NCBI RefSeq assembly: GCF_030548295.1
Contig: NZ_JAUOSB010000021.1
Location: forward strand, 1-46,633
DNA: 46,633 bases
DNA from: Wenyingzhuangia sp. 2_MG-2023
Lineage (GTDB): Bacteria; Bacteroidota; Bacteroidia; Flavobacteriales; Flavobacteriaceae
Reading direction: 5' to 3'
Shown here: positions 1 to 8,420 of the stretch, piece after piece
How positions within the stretch are numbered: position 1 is the stretch's first letter
Layout: the number at the start of each line of letters is the position of its first letter
Notes under the pieces: model-generated
What the model was told of the DNA's origin: nothing
Seen by the model: the letters and a program-made list of their open reading frames with translations, nothing else
Databases searched by the model: none
Program-made: the position numbers and the translations under genes

Positions 1-33
1 AAAGCCTTATAAACATAATGTTTATAAGGCTTT
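1..33 (-). terminator. Intrinsic terminator of tRNA-Asp
   Basis: A perfect 15-bp inverted repeat (1-15 against 19-33) with a 3-base loop lies 23 bases past the 3' end of the minus-strand tRNA-Asp. It begins and ends in A/T runs. It could also serve a plus-strand gene, but none precedes it in the window. Confidence 0.7.
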
Positions 34-56
34 GGAAGAGATTAACTTTTCTCTTG

Positions 57-130
57 CGGTCTGGACGGGACTCGAACCCGCGACCCCCTGCGTGACAGGC
101 AGGTATTCTAACCAGCTGAACTACCAGACC
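57..130 (-). tRNA. tRNA-Asp (anticodon GTC)
   Basis: The minus strand folds into a full cloverleaf. The 7-bp acceptor stem GGTCTGG/CCAGACC is followed by a G discriminator base, as expected for tRNA-Asp. The anticodon stem CCTGC/GCAGG holds the loop CTGTCAC with anticodon GTC, and the T arm contains GGTTCGAGTCC. The 3' CCA is not encoded and must be added by the CCA-adding enzyme. A promoter lies just upstream and a strong hairpin downstream, so the gene is probably transcribed alone. Confidence 0.97.
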
Positions 131-147
131 GTTGCTGTTAGCGGTTG

Positions 148-178
148 CAAATATAAGACTTAATCACAGTTACACAAA
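148..178 (-). promoter_or_regulatory. Promoter of tRNA-Asp (TTTG-N19-TATATTTG)
   Basis: On the minus strand a perfect TAnnTTTG -7 box (148-155) stands 19 bases after a TTTG -33 element (175-178). This is the consensus of the Bacteroidota housekeeping sigma factor. The -7 box and about 11 bases downstream of it are identical to the region before tRNA-His near 40209-40230. Confidence 0.75.
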
Positions 179-251
179 GGCTTTTTAAGCTTTTTTTTAA
201 TTTTTTTCAACATCAGAAACTTAGCTTATTAATAACCAGAATTTTACGCAT

Positions 252-283
252 AAAAAAAGATTCCAAAATTGGAATCTTTTTTT
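252..283 (-). terminator. Intrinsic terminator of thioredoxin gene
   Basis: A 32-base palindrome with GATTCC arms, flanked by seven A and seven T residues, lies about 20 bases past the thioredoxin stop codon. It is symmetric, so it could work in both directions. Confidence 0.8.
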
Positions 284-303
284 ATTATCTGTTGATTTAA
301 GCT

Positions 304-621
304 TTAGATAGCAGCATCAATTTTTGCTGCATAGGTAGCTTTTGGAGCTACACCTACTTGCTTATCTACAACTTCTCCTCCTTTAAATACTAATACTGTA
401 GGAATGTTACGGACTCCATATTTTGCAGCAAATTCTTGGTTTGCATCTACATCAACTTTTCCTATGACAGCTTTACCTTCATATTCTTCTGTTAACTCAT
501 CAATAATAGGAGCTACCATTCTACATGGTCCACACCAAGCTGCCCAAAAATCAACCAATACTGGCTTATCTGATTTTAATACTACTTCTTCAAACGTTGC
601 ATCTGTAATTTCTAATGCCAT
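304..621 (-). CDS. trxA: Thioredoxin
   Basis: This is a cytoplasmic dithiol-disulfide oxidoreductase of 105 residues, the normal thioredoxin length. The active site WCGPC is at residues 29-33 within the conserved context [10 protein letters not shown]. The cis-proline motif [11 protein letters not shown] follows near residues 72-82. There is no signal peptide, so it acts inside the cell, where it would reduce enzymes such as ribonucleotide reductase and peroxidases. It has its own terminator. About 130 bases separate it from the downstream end of the metH operon, so I treat it as a separate unit. The ATG start gives the standard N-terminus. Confidence 0.97.
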   Translation of the reverse strand: MALEITDATFEEVVLKSDKPVLVDFWAAWCGPCRMVAPIIDELTEEYEGKAVIGKVDVDANQEFAAKYGVRNIPTVLVFKGGEVVDKQVGVAPKATYAAKIDAAI

Positions 622-751
622 AATTTTATTTTTTTAATGTTTTTAATCTATTCTTTTGTTCTAACAAAAATATACAATTATTCTAGGTATCAAAGCTTTC
701 AATGATTGCTTTTGCCTATATGTCTATCAATCTAGTCAATACTTACAAATA

Positions 752-3448
752 TTATTCTTCTGCCATGTTAGGACTTAACCATCTTTCTGCTTCTGCATTA
801 GTTAATCCCCTACGGTTTGCAAAATCATGAACTTGCTCTTTGGTAATTTTACCTAAACCAAAGTAACGAGCATCTTTGTGTGCAAAATAATGTCCAGAAA
901 CAGATGCTGTAGGGAACATTGCCAAGCTATCTGTTAGCTCTACTCCAATGTTCTCTTTTACATTTAACAATTCCCACAACTGAGTCTTTTCAGTATGATC
1001 TGGACAAGATGGATATCCTGGTGCAGGACGAATTCCTTGGTAAGACTCTTTAATTAAATCTTCATTAGATAAATCTTCTCCTTTGGCATATCCCCAATCT
1101 TGTTTACGAATCTTATCATGTAAGTATTCTGCAAAGGCTTCTGCAAATCTATCTGCCAAAGCTTTTACCATAATACTATTGTAATCATCTAAATTTTGTT
1201 TGTATTCCTCTGCCTTTTCTTCTACTCCAAAACCTGCAGTTACACAAAATGCTCCAATATAATCTTCTAAACCACTTTCTTTAGGGGCTACATAATCAGA
1301 CAAAGCAATATGTGGTTTTCCTGCTGCTTTTTTAGATTGCTGACGTAAGGTTAACATGGTCTGAATAGTTTCTGAACGATCATTATCTGTATAGATTTCT
1401 ATGTCATCAGAATTCACCGAATTTGCTGGAAACACTCCGTAAACGGCTTTGGCAACAAACCATTTTTCTTTAACAATTTTGTCCAACATTTCTTTGGCAT
1501 CCTTAAACAAATCTTTAGCTTGCTCTCCTACAATTTCATCTTCTAAAATAGCTGGATATTTTCCGTGCAATTCCCAAGATTGAAAAAATGGAGTCCAGTC
1601 TAAATAAGGAACCAATTCTTCTAAAGGTAAATCATCAATTACCTGCACTCCTGTTTTGTTAGGAGTATAAACAGTATCAGTGTTAAATTCAACTTTATAA
1701 TTATTGGCTCTAGCTTCTGCCAAAGGCAAGTATACTTTTTTACGAGCACGATTCAAAAATCCATCACGAACTTTATCATATTCCGCATAGGTTTTGTCTT
1801 TAAAGGCTTGAGAAATCTTTTTATCCTCTCCTATTAACGTACTCGTTACGGGTACAGATCTAGATGCATCTAATACATGTACTACACCTCCATCATATTC
1901 AGGTGCAATTTTAACAGCTGTATGTGCTTTGGATGTTGTAGCTCCTCCAATCAACAATGGAATGGTAAAATTCAATCGTTTCATTTCTTTGGCTATGTGC
2001 ACCATTTCATCTAGAGAAGGTGTAATCAATCCACTCAATCCAATCACATCTACCTTTTCATCAATAGCTGCTTGCAATATTTTTTCTGGTGGCACCATTA
2101 CTCCTAAATCTACAATCTGGTAATTGTTACAGGCCATTACTACTCCCACAATATTTTTACCAATATCGTGTACATCTCCTTTTACGGTTGCTAACAATAC
2201 TTTTCCTTGTGGCGGACTGTTTTCATCTTTAGCGGCTTCAATAAATGGCATTAAGTGAGCCACGGCTCTCTTCATGACACGAGCAGATTTTACCACTTGT
2301 GGTAGGAACATTTTTCCTTCTCCAAACAAATCTCCAACCACTCCCATTCCAATCATTAAATGACCTTCTATTACTTCTAAAGGCTTGGCAACTTGCAAAC
2401 GAGCTTCTTCAACATCTTCTACAATAAATTGATCCACTCCTTTGACCAACCCATGAGTAATTCTTTCTTGTAAAGGCAATTCTCTCCAAGCTAATTTTTG
2501 AGCCTCGGTTTTCTTTTCACCCTTAAAACTTTCTGCAAAATCTAACAAACGCTCTGTAGCATCATCACGTCTGTCTAGAATAACATCTTCTACATGTTCT
2601 AATAAATCTTTAGGAATGTCATCATACACTTCTAACATGGCAGGATTTACAATCCCCATATTCATTCCTTTTTTAATGGCATAATATAAGAATACCGAAT
2701 GCATGGCTTCACGTACAGGATTGTTTCCTCTAAAAGAGAAAGAAACATTACTCACCCCTCCACTTACACTTGCATTTTCTAAATTGGTACGTACCCAATG
2801 CGTAGCTTCAATAAAATCGATGGCATTTCTACGATGCTCTTCCATTCCTGTTGCTACAGGAAATATATTTAAATCAAAAATAATATCTTCGGAAGGAAAA
2901 CCACATTCATCTACCATGATACGGTAAGATTTTTCTGCAATTTCTATCCTACGCTCATAGGTATCTGCTTGACCTTCTTCATCAAAAGCCATCACAATAA
3001 CAGCTGCTCCGTACATTTTTAACTTACGAACCTGTTCTTTAAAATTGGCTACTCCTTCTTTTAAAGAAATTGAGTTGACCACACATTTTCCTTGAACAAC
3101 TTGCAAACCTGCTTCAATGATATCCCACTTAGAAGAGTCAATCATAATAGGTACACGAGCAATGTCTGGCTCTGCCATGATTAAATTTAAGAAACGAACC
3201 ATCGCTTCTTTTCCATCAATCAAACCATCATCCATGTTAATGTCAATGATTTGAGCTCCTCCTTCTACCTGATGTAATGCTACTGCTAAGGCTTCATCAA
3301 ATTTTTCTTCTTTGATTAACCTTAAGAACATTTTAGATCCTGCTACGTTGGTACGTTCTCCTACATTGATAAAATTCATATCGGGACCTAAAACCAAAGG
3401 TTCTAATCCTGATAACTTCATGTACTTTGTTTGCTTAATTTTACTCAT
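752..3448 (-). CDS. metH: Methionine synthase, folate/cobalamin half (MetH C-terminal part)
   Basis: It transfers the methyl group of methyltetrahydrofolate through cobalamin to homocysteine. The 898 residues correspond to the last three modules of E. coli MetH. First comes the pterin-binding barrel (about 20-300, with [14 protein letters not shown] and MIDSSKW). Then come the cap and cobalamin domains, with the cobalt-ligand motif DVHDIGKN near 425-432, and the reactivation domain, with ELHGKYPAI and [15 protein letters not shown] near 805-820. The homocysteine/zinc domain is missing here and is encoded separately at 3590-4585 upstream on the same strand. A small membrane-protein gene lies between the two, so the three genes probably form one mRNA. 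The split looks natural: both genes have intact ends and neither is frameshifted. Confidence 0.95.
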   Translation of the reverse strand: MSKIKQTKYMKLSGLEPLVLGPDMNFINVGERTNVAGSKMFLRLIKEEKFDEALAVALHQVEGGAQIIDINMDDGLIDGKEAMVRFLNLIMAEPDIARVPIMIDSSKWDIIEAGLQVVQGKCVVNSISLKEGVANFKEQVRKLKMYGAAVIVMAFDEEGQADTYERRIEIAEKSYRIMVDECGFPSEDIIFDLNIFPVATGMEEHRRNAIDFIEATHWVRTNLENASVSGGVSNVSFSFRGNNPVREAMHSVFLYYAIKKGMNMGIVNPAMLEVYDDIPKDLLEHVEDVILDRRDDATERLLDFAESFKGEKKTEAQKLAWRELPLQERITHGLVKGVDQFIVEDVEEARLQVAKPLEVIEGHLMIGMGVVGDLFGEGKMFLPQVVKSARVMKRAVAHLMPFIEAAKDENSPPQGKVLLATVKGDVHDIGKNIVGVVMACNNYQIVDLGVMVPPEKILQAAIDEKVDVIGLSGLITPSLDEMVHIAKEMKRLNFTIPLLIGGATTSKAHTAVKIAPEYDGGVVHVLDASRSVPVTSTLIGEDKKISQAFKDKTYAEYDKVRDGFLNRARKKVYLPLAEARANNYKVEFNTDTVYTPNKTGVQVIDDLPLEELVPYLDWTPFFQSWELHGKYPAILEDEIVGEQAKDLFKDAKEMLDKIVKEKWFVAKAVYGVFPANSVNSDDIEIYTDNDRSETIQTMLTLRQQSKKAAGKPHIALSDYVAPKESGLEDYIGAFCVTAGFGVEEKAEEYKQNLDDYNSIMVKALADRFAEAFAEYLHDKIRKQDWGYAKGEDLSNEDLIKESYQGIRPAPGYPSCPDHTEKTQLWELLNVKENIGVELTDSLAMFPTASVSGHYFAHKDARYFGLGKITKEQVHDFANRRGLTNAEAERWLSPNMAEE

Positions 3449-3488
3449 GCTTTTTAAGGCTTAAATCTTTTTGCCCAAAGGGCTATAT

Positions 3489-3590
3489 TTATAAAATCAC
3501 TAATGATGCAATAATGAAAAACACCACAATAAAAACGTATTGCCATACGTCTAAAAAATAAGGATAGTATTTTTTCCACTTTGTTTTCAT
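3489..3590 (-). CDS. 33-residue single-pass membrane microprotein between the metH halves
   Basis: The minus strand has an open frame of 33 codons that starts MKTKWKKYYPYFLDVWQ and ends in one hydrophobic helix (about 18-33, YVFIVVFFIIASLVIL). Its ATG overlaps the TAA stop of the homocysteine-domain gene by one base (TAATG), the typical arrangement of translational coupling. Its stop lies about 40 bases before the next metH gene. The basic and aromatic N-terminus before the helix suggests an N-in membrane protein. I do not recognise a family. Position and topology favour a real gene, but the size means chance cannot be excluded. Confidence 0.6.
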   Translation of the reverse strand: MKTKWKKYYPYFLDVWQYVFIVVFFIIASLVIL

Positions 3591-4585
3591 TAGGCGATTA
3601 CTTTTCTTGGTTCTGCTACTGCAGCAATATCTGCAATGGCTTTAATATGTGCTGGTGTAGTACCACAACATCCTCCAATGATATTGATTAAATTTTTATC
3701 AAAATATCCTTGAATTTGAGAGGCCATTTGTGATGGACTTTCATCATACTCACCAAAAGCATTTGGCAATCCTGCATTAGGATGCGCAGATACTCCATAT
3801 TCCGTATTGCTTGATATTGCCTCTAAATGTGGCACCAATGCATCTGCTCCTAAAGCACAATTTAATCCCACGGTTAACAATGGAATATGTGATACAGAAA
3901 TTAAGAAAGCTTCTGCTGTTTGACCTGATAAAGTCCTACCTGAAGCATCTGTAATCGTTCCACTCAACATCACAGGCACATCAATTCCTCTTTCTGCTTT
4001 TACCTCTTCAATAGCAAACAAAGCTGCTTTGGCATTTAGAGTATCAAAAACAGTTTCTACTAACAACACATCAACTCCACCATCTAACAAAGCTTCTGTT
4101 TGTTGTTTGTACGCAATTCGTAACTCATCAAAAGTAACGGCTCTAAAACCTGGATCGTTTACATCTGGAGACATACTTAGCGTTCTGTTTGTAGGTCCAA
4201 TAGATCCTGCTACAAAACGTGGTTTGTGTGGTTCTTTAGCAGTAAACTCATCTGCAACTTCTTTCGCTATTTTTGCAGATTCGTAATTTAACTGATATAC
4301 ATAGTTTTCCATTTCATAATCTGCCATCGCAATGGTAGTACTTGAAAACGTATTGGTTTCTGCAATATCTGCCCCTGCTTCAAAATATTTAGCGTGAATT
4401 TCTTTAATAGCTGTAGGCTGTGTAATAGACAACATATCATTATTACCTTTTACAGAAACATGCCAATCTTTAAATTGTTCTCCCCTGTAATCTTCTTCAG
4501 TAAATTTGTATTGCTGAATCATGGTACCCATAGCACCATCTAACACTAAAATTCTTTTCTTTATTTCTTCTCTAATATTTGCCAT
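3590..4585 (-). CDS. metH: Methionine synthase, homocysteine/zinc half (MetH N-terminal part)
   Basis: This homocysteine S-methyltransferase barrel of 331 residues matches the first module of E. coli MetH. It opens with the family signature RILVLDGAMGTMIQ. The three zinc cysteines are present: one in GLNCALGAD near residue 240 and two in GGCCGTTP near residues 303-304. The partner modules (folate, cobalamin, reactivation) are encoded by the downstream gene at 752-3448, so the two chains must assemble to make active methionine synthase. This is the first gene of the operon. A -7 box and a hairpin-forming leader lie directly upstream. Its stop codon overlaps the start of the 33-residue membrane microprotein. 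Confidence 0.95.
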   Translation of the reverse strand: MANIREEIKKRILVLDGAMGTMIQQYKFTEEDYRGEQFKDWHVSVKGNNDMLSITQPTAIKEIHAKYFEAGADIAETNTFSSTTIAMADYEMENYVYQLNYESAKIAKEVADEFTAKEPHKPRFVAGSIGPTNRTLSMSPDVNDPGFRAVTFDELRIAYKQQTEALLDGGVDVLLVETVFDTLNAKAALFAIEEVKAERGIDVPVMLSGTITDASGRTLSGQTAEAFLISVSHIPLLTVGLNCALGADALVPHLEAISSNTEYGVSAHPNAGLPNAFGEYDESPSQMASQIQGYFDKNLINIIGGCCGTTPAHIKAIADIAAVAEPRKVIA

Positions 4586-4600
4586 AATTTTTCTTTGGCT

Positions 4601-4634
4601 AATAGGTCGGAATTACTGATAATTCTTACCTATT
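4601..4634 (-). promoter_or_regulatory. Two-tier hairpin in the metH operon leader
   Basis: On the minus strand AATAGGT pairs with ACCTATT (7 bp), a 2x2 internal loop follows, and GAATTA pairs with TAATTC (6 bp) around the loop TCAG. The element starts about 11 bases past the -7 box, so it would be at the very 5' end of the mRNA. It ends 15 bases before the ATG. It could be an RNA stability or regulatory hairpin, or a DNA operator. It is far too small for a cobalamin riboswitch. Confidence 0.5.
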
Positions 4635-4645
4635 ATTTTGACTCG

Positions 4646-4653
4646 CAAATATA
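4646..4653 (-). promoter_or_regulatory. -7 promoter box of the metH operon
   Basis: The minus strand has a perfect TATATTTG 60 bases before the metH start codon. No TTTG element sits at the usual distance, so the -33 part is weak or the promoter needs an activator. Confidence 0.5.
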
Positions 4654-4801
4654 GGCATTATAGAACAAAAAAAGAGGATAGAATCACGAATAAGTATTTC
4701 TACAACAGCTCTTCTAATTTAAAATAAGAATAAAAAACTACTTTAAAAATTTTAGGAATAATTTTTGCGAATCTAACTACATCAAAAAACACATTGCGTT
4801 T

Positions 4802-6349
4802 ATGAAAACAAAAAAAATATTCATTCTTGTTTCTTTTTTAATTTTTAGTGGTATTGCACTTATTTACATAAGCTGGAAGCCCGTTATTTGGAGCTTAGTT
4901 CTTTTTCTTCCTTTGTTTTTACTCGGTATTAGAGACATGCTTCAAACCAAACATTCTATCAAACGAAATTTTCCTGTAATCGGGAATCTTCGTTACTTCC
5001 TAGAGTCCGTCCGACCTGAAATAATGCAATATTTTGTAGAAACAGATACGCAAGGAAGACCTATCAACAGATTGGATCGTACTTTGATTTACGAACGTTC
5101 CAAAAAAGAAAATGATACGACTCCCTTTGGAACTCAAGAAGATGTTTACAAAGAAGGTTACGAATGGATGGATCATTCTATCTACGCTATCAACAATATC
5201 GATTTGAAAAAAGATGCTAGAGTTTGGGTTGGAGGATCTGATTGCACCCAGCCTTACCATGCGAGCATCATGAATATTTCTGCAATGAGTTTTGGTTCTT
5301 TAAGTAAAAATGCTGTTTTAGCCATGAATACTGGAGCCAAAATAGGAGGTTTTGCACACAATACGGGAGAAGGCGGTTTGAGTCCTTATCATTTAGAACC
5401 CGGAGGAGATATAATTTGGCAAATAGGAACCGCTTATTTTGGTTGTAGAACTTCTGAGGGAAAATTTAATCCCGAAAAATTTCAAGAAAAAGCGAGACAA
5501 GAGCAAGTTAAAATGATTGAAGTTAAAATATCTCAGGGAGCAAAACCTGGACATGGAGGAATTTTACCTGCCGCTAAAAACACTCCAGAAATTGCGGAAA
5601 TAAGAGACATCAAACCTCATACAGACGTACACTCCCCTCCTGGTCACACTGCTTTTACCAATGCTGAAGAATTGTTGTTTTTCATAGCCAATCTCAGAAA
5701 ATTGTCTGGAGGAAAGCCTTGTGGATTTAAAATCTGTATCGGAAAAAAACAGGAGTTTATAGACATTTGCGAAGCGATGATAAAAACCAATATCAAACCC
5801 GATTTTATCACGATTGATGGTGGTGAAGGTGGTACAGGTGCAGCACCTATTGAGTTTTCAAACTCTATTGGAATGCCGTTAAGAGACGGATTAGCTTTTG
5901 CTATTGACACCTTAAATGGTTACGATTTAAAAAAGGACATCAAAGTAATTGCATCGGGTAAAATATTTTCTAGTTTTCATATCGCTAGAGTTATTGCACT
6001 AGGTGCAGACATGGTAAATAGTGCCCGTGCTATGATGATGGCCGTAGGTTGCATACAAGCTTTGCAGTGTAATAGTAATACTTGTCCTGTAGGAGTTGCT
6101 ACTCAAAATCAAAGTTTGATGAAAGGATTGGTGGTCAAAGACAAATCTGTTCGTGTAGCTAATTTTCACGAAGAAACCATCAAAAGCTTTATGGAGCTGT
6201 TGGCTGCAGTAGGTGTGCAAGAACCTAGCAATTTGAGAAGAGCTCACATCAACAGAAGAATCTCTATGATTTCTTCTTTAAAGTATAGTGAAATTTACCC
6301 ACCTGTAAAGACAGGTTCTTATTTAAAATTACATCATGAAATGGCATAA
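4802..6349 (+). CDS. FMN-binding glutamate-synthase-like protein, membrane anchored
   Basis: The protein of 515 residues corresponds to the central FMN and iron-sulfur part of the large glutamate synthase subunit, without the glutaminase and C-terminal domains. Two hydrophobic helices lie at residues 5-23 and 28-43, so it is probably held at the membrane. The FMN barrel follows, with SFGSLSKNAV, GEGGLSPYH and ITIDGGEGGTGAAP. The cluster motif C-x5-C-x4-C (residues about 417, 423 and 428, ending NTCPVG) matches the 3Fe-4S ligands of GltB. Members of this family occur widely in Bacteroidota, but their in vivo reaction is not established to my knowledge. The following nitroreductase gene overlaps its end by 14 bases, which suggests shared transcription. 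Confidence 0.88.
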   Translation: MKTKKIFILVSFLIFSGIALIYISWKPVIWSLVLFLPLFLLGIRDMLQTKHSIKRNFPVIGNLRYFLESVRPEIMQYFVETDTQGRPINRLDRTLIYERSKKENDTTPFGTQEDVYKEGYEWMDHSIYAINNIDLKKDARVWVGGSDCTQPYHASIMNISAMSFGSLSKNAVLAMNTGAKIGGFAHNTGEGGLSPYHLEPGGDIIWQIGTAYFGCRTSEGKFNPEKFQEKARQEQVKMIEVKISQGAKPGHGGILPAAKNTPEIAEIRDIKPHTDVHSPPGHTAFTNAEELLFFIANLRKLSGGKPCGFKICIGKKQEFIDICEAMIKTNIKPDFITIDGGEGGTGAAPIEFSNSIGMPLRDGLAFAIDTLNGYDLKKDIKVIASGKIFSSFHIARVIALGADMVNSARAMMMAVGCIQALQCNSNTCPVGVATQNQSLMKGLVVKDKSVRVANFHEETIKSFMELLAAVGVQEPSNLRRAHINRRISMISSLKYSEIYPPVKTGSYLKLHHEMA

Positions 6350-7007
6350 ATTAAAAAAACACAGAATTCTAGAAACAGAATTGATCAAAAACCTAAAATG
6401 GAGTTATGCTACTAAGGAATTTGACCCTAGTAAAACGCTTACGAAAACAGATTTAAAAATCATCAAAGAAGCAATTCAACTGTCACCTTCTTCTCACGGT
6501 TTGCAACCTTACAAAGTATTGATTGTAGAAAACCCAGAGGTAAAAGCGCATTTGAAACAAGTAGCATGGGGACAAAATCAAATAACGGATGCTTCTCACC
6601 TTTTTGTTTTTTGTAGTTATCAAGACCTAACAGAAGATCATATAGATGAGTTGTTTGATTTGAAAGCAACAACTTATAACAAAGAAAAATCAACCTTTCA
6701 AGGTTATATTTCTTTTATGAAAGCAGGACTTAAAAACAAAACTCCAGAAGCTAGACGAATATGGAATTCTAGGCAAGTTTACCTTGGATTGGCAAATTTG
6801 CTAAACGTATGTGCTGAGTTAAAAATTGATGCTTGTCCAATGGAAGGATTTGACACCAAGCAATTTGGAGAAATTTTAGATCTGAACAGCAAAGGATTAG
6901 ATGCTATAGTTTTGGCAGCTGTGGGCTATCGTTCCAAACAAGATCAATTTCAACATTTTCCTAAATTGAAAAAACCAAAAAATTCATTATTCGAGATAAT
7001 TTCCTAA
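6336..7007 (+). CDS. Nitroreductase family NAD(P)H oxidoreductase
   Basis: This flavoprotein of the NfsB/nitroreductase fold has 223 residues. It carries LSPSSHGLQPYKVLIVENPEV near residues 48-68, part of the FMN site. Near the C-terminal third it has YLGLANLLNVCAELKIDACPMEGFD, which is characteristic of the subgroup. It would reduce nitro compounds, quinones or unsaturated carbonyls using NAD(P)H. Homologues usually begin near the ELIKNLKWSYATK segment, so the first 15 residues may not be translated and a TTG there is an alternative start. It overlaps the glutamate-synthase-like gene. A second member of the family lies at 38142-38741. Confidence 0.88.
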   Translation: MKWHKLKKHRILETELIKNLKWSYATKEFDPSKTLTKTDLKIIKEAIQLSPSSHGLQPYKVLIVENPEVKAHLKQVAWGQNQITDASHLFVFCSYQDLTEDHIDELFDLKATTYNKEKSTFQGYISFMKAGLKNKTPEARRIWNSRQVYLGLANLLNVCAELKIDACPMEGFDTKQFGEILDLNSKGLDAIVLAAVGYRSKQDQFQHFPKLKKPKNSLFEIIS

Positions 7008-7030
7008 AAGACATTCCTTTTTACTCTAAT

Positions 7031-7059
7031 AAAACCACTCTTTTACAACGAGTGGTTTT
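7031..7059 (+). terminator. Intrinsic terminator after the nitroreductase gene
   Basis: A perfect 10-bp stem (AAAACCACTC with GAGTGGTTTT) around a 9-base loop lies 24 bases after the stop codon. The second arm ends in a T run. Confidence 0.8.
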
Positions 7060-7193
7060 GTTACTTTATAAAGCATTTTATTCCACAAAAAAACAAGTAG
7101 TTATAGAAAAACCATCTCTTTTTTTATAAATTGTTCAGCTAACAAACCTCAACATTTTTTAAACAAATATGTTGTATTACTTAACTAAAAAAA

Positions 7194-8147
7194 ATGAAAA
7201 AGATCCTTTTAATTGCTTTACTAACATTCCCCTCCATAATCTGTTATTCACAAATAGACAGTACAAAAGTAGCTTTTGTTTCTTATTGGTCTATTGGAGA
7301 CCGTTACGATTTTAAAATCACCAAATCCAGTCAACAATGGAAAGAAAACAAACAACAGAAGAACACAAAACACGAATATATAGCTCATTTTGAAGTGGTA
7401 GATTCTACTGCCAATTCTTACGACATCAAATGGAGTTACAAAAATAATTTGAAAAGCACATACAACATCCCTCAAGAGTTGCTAGATAAATTCTCTAAAT
7501 ACGAAACCACCGAAATACGATACAAAACTTCTGAAGTTGGAGATTTACTTGAAATAACTAATTGGGAAGAAGTTAGTAAAATGGCTAAAAACCTTTTTGA
7601 TGACATGGTTCTTATTTTAGGTAAAGGTGATGAAACCCTCACCAATAAAATAAAAAAAACAATGGAACCATTTAGAGAACTATATGGTACTAAAGAAGGT
7701 ATAGAGGAATTAGCCGTAAAAGAGCTGAAATATTTTCATTTTCCTATGGGTGTTGAATTTGACGTTACCGAACCAATGTATTACGAAGAAGAATTGCCCA
7801 ATATGTTTGGAGGAGATCCATTAAAAGGAAATGTAAAATTGTCTTTTCAAGAAGTAGATTTTGAAGACAATTTCTGTATTCTTAAACAAGAAATGAATAT
7901 AGATCCTGAAGACACAAAAGAGCTTTTATTACAGGTATTGAAAAAAATGAATCTTGAAAACGATGAAATGGACAAAATGTTCAGATCTGCTTTGTTCGAA
8001 ATAAAAGACAACAACACTTACCAATATTATTACAATCCAGGAGTTCCTCATAAAATTGAAACTATTCGTGAAACCATCATCGACATCAACAATTCAAAAG
8101 GAAAAAGAGTAGATGCTATTACTATTGAATTGCTTTATGAGGAGTAA
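7194..8147 (+). CDS. Secreted protein of unknown function
   Basis: I do not recognise this family. The 317-residue product has a clear signal peptide (MKKILLIALLTFPSIICYSQ) with cleavage probably near residue 19. The rest is polar, rich in Lys and Glu, and contains no membrane segment. Beta-rich stretches such as EYIAHFEVVDSTANSYDIKW resemble the periplasmic or surface beta-sandwich proteins common in Bacteroidota, which is an impression only. The gene stands alone, with a terminator before it and a hairpin about 80 bases after it. Confidence 0.75.
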   Translation: MKKILLIALLTFPSIICYSQIDSTKVAFVSYWSIGDRYDFKITKSSQQWKENKQQKNTKHEYIAHFEVVDSTANSYDIKWSYKNNLKSTYNIPQELLDKFSKYETTEIRYKTSEVGDLLEITNWEEVSKMAKNLFDDMVLILGKGDETLTNKIKKTMEPFRELYGTKEGIEELAVKELKYFHFPMGVEFDVTEPMYYEEELPNMFGGDPLKGNVKLSFQEVDFEDNFCILKQEMNIDPEDTKELLLQVLKKMNLENDEMDKMFRSALFEIKDNNTYQYYYNPGVPHKIETIRETIIDINNSKGKRVDAITIELLYEE

Positions 8148-8229
8148 AAAAAAGGGATGGAGCTCATCTTTTCCATATTTGAATTTCATAAAACGTCAAA
8201 AGAACATCCTATAAACTTAATATTCCATA

Positions 8230-8279
8230 AAGTCCTGTTTACACAATTCTCATCTCATCAATTTATGTAAACAGGGCTT
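8230..8279 (+). terminator. Hairpin, probable terminator of the 7194-8147 gene
   Basis: AAGTCCTGTTTACA pairs with TGTAAACAGGGCTT (14 bp with one wobble pair) around a 22-base loop, followed by TTTCATT. It is the only clear structure in the 270-base gap before the GH3 gene. The large loop makes it weaker than the other terminators here. Confidence 0.5.
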
Positions 8280-8420
8280 TCATTAAACAATTATATCGAT
8301 TTGTTGTAGTCCATTCACCATAATTTATAGTTGTCCTAATAATGTCCATCGTTGTTTTCTCATCCCAATGAACAGTCTAATTACATTTGAGAATAATCAT
8401 TTTTAAACACGTTTATTCTT

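Noticed and set aside
4586-4680. Cobalamin or SAM riboswitch upstream of metH
   Set aside because: The leader after the -7 box is only about 55 bases and shows a single hairpin. None of the conserved cores of these riboswitches is present.
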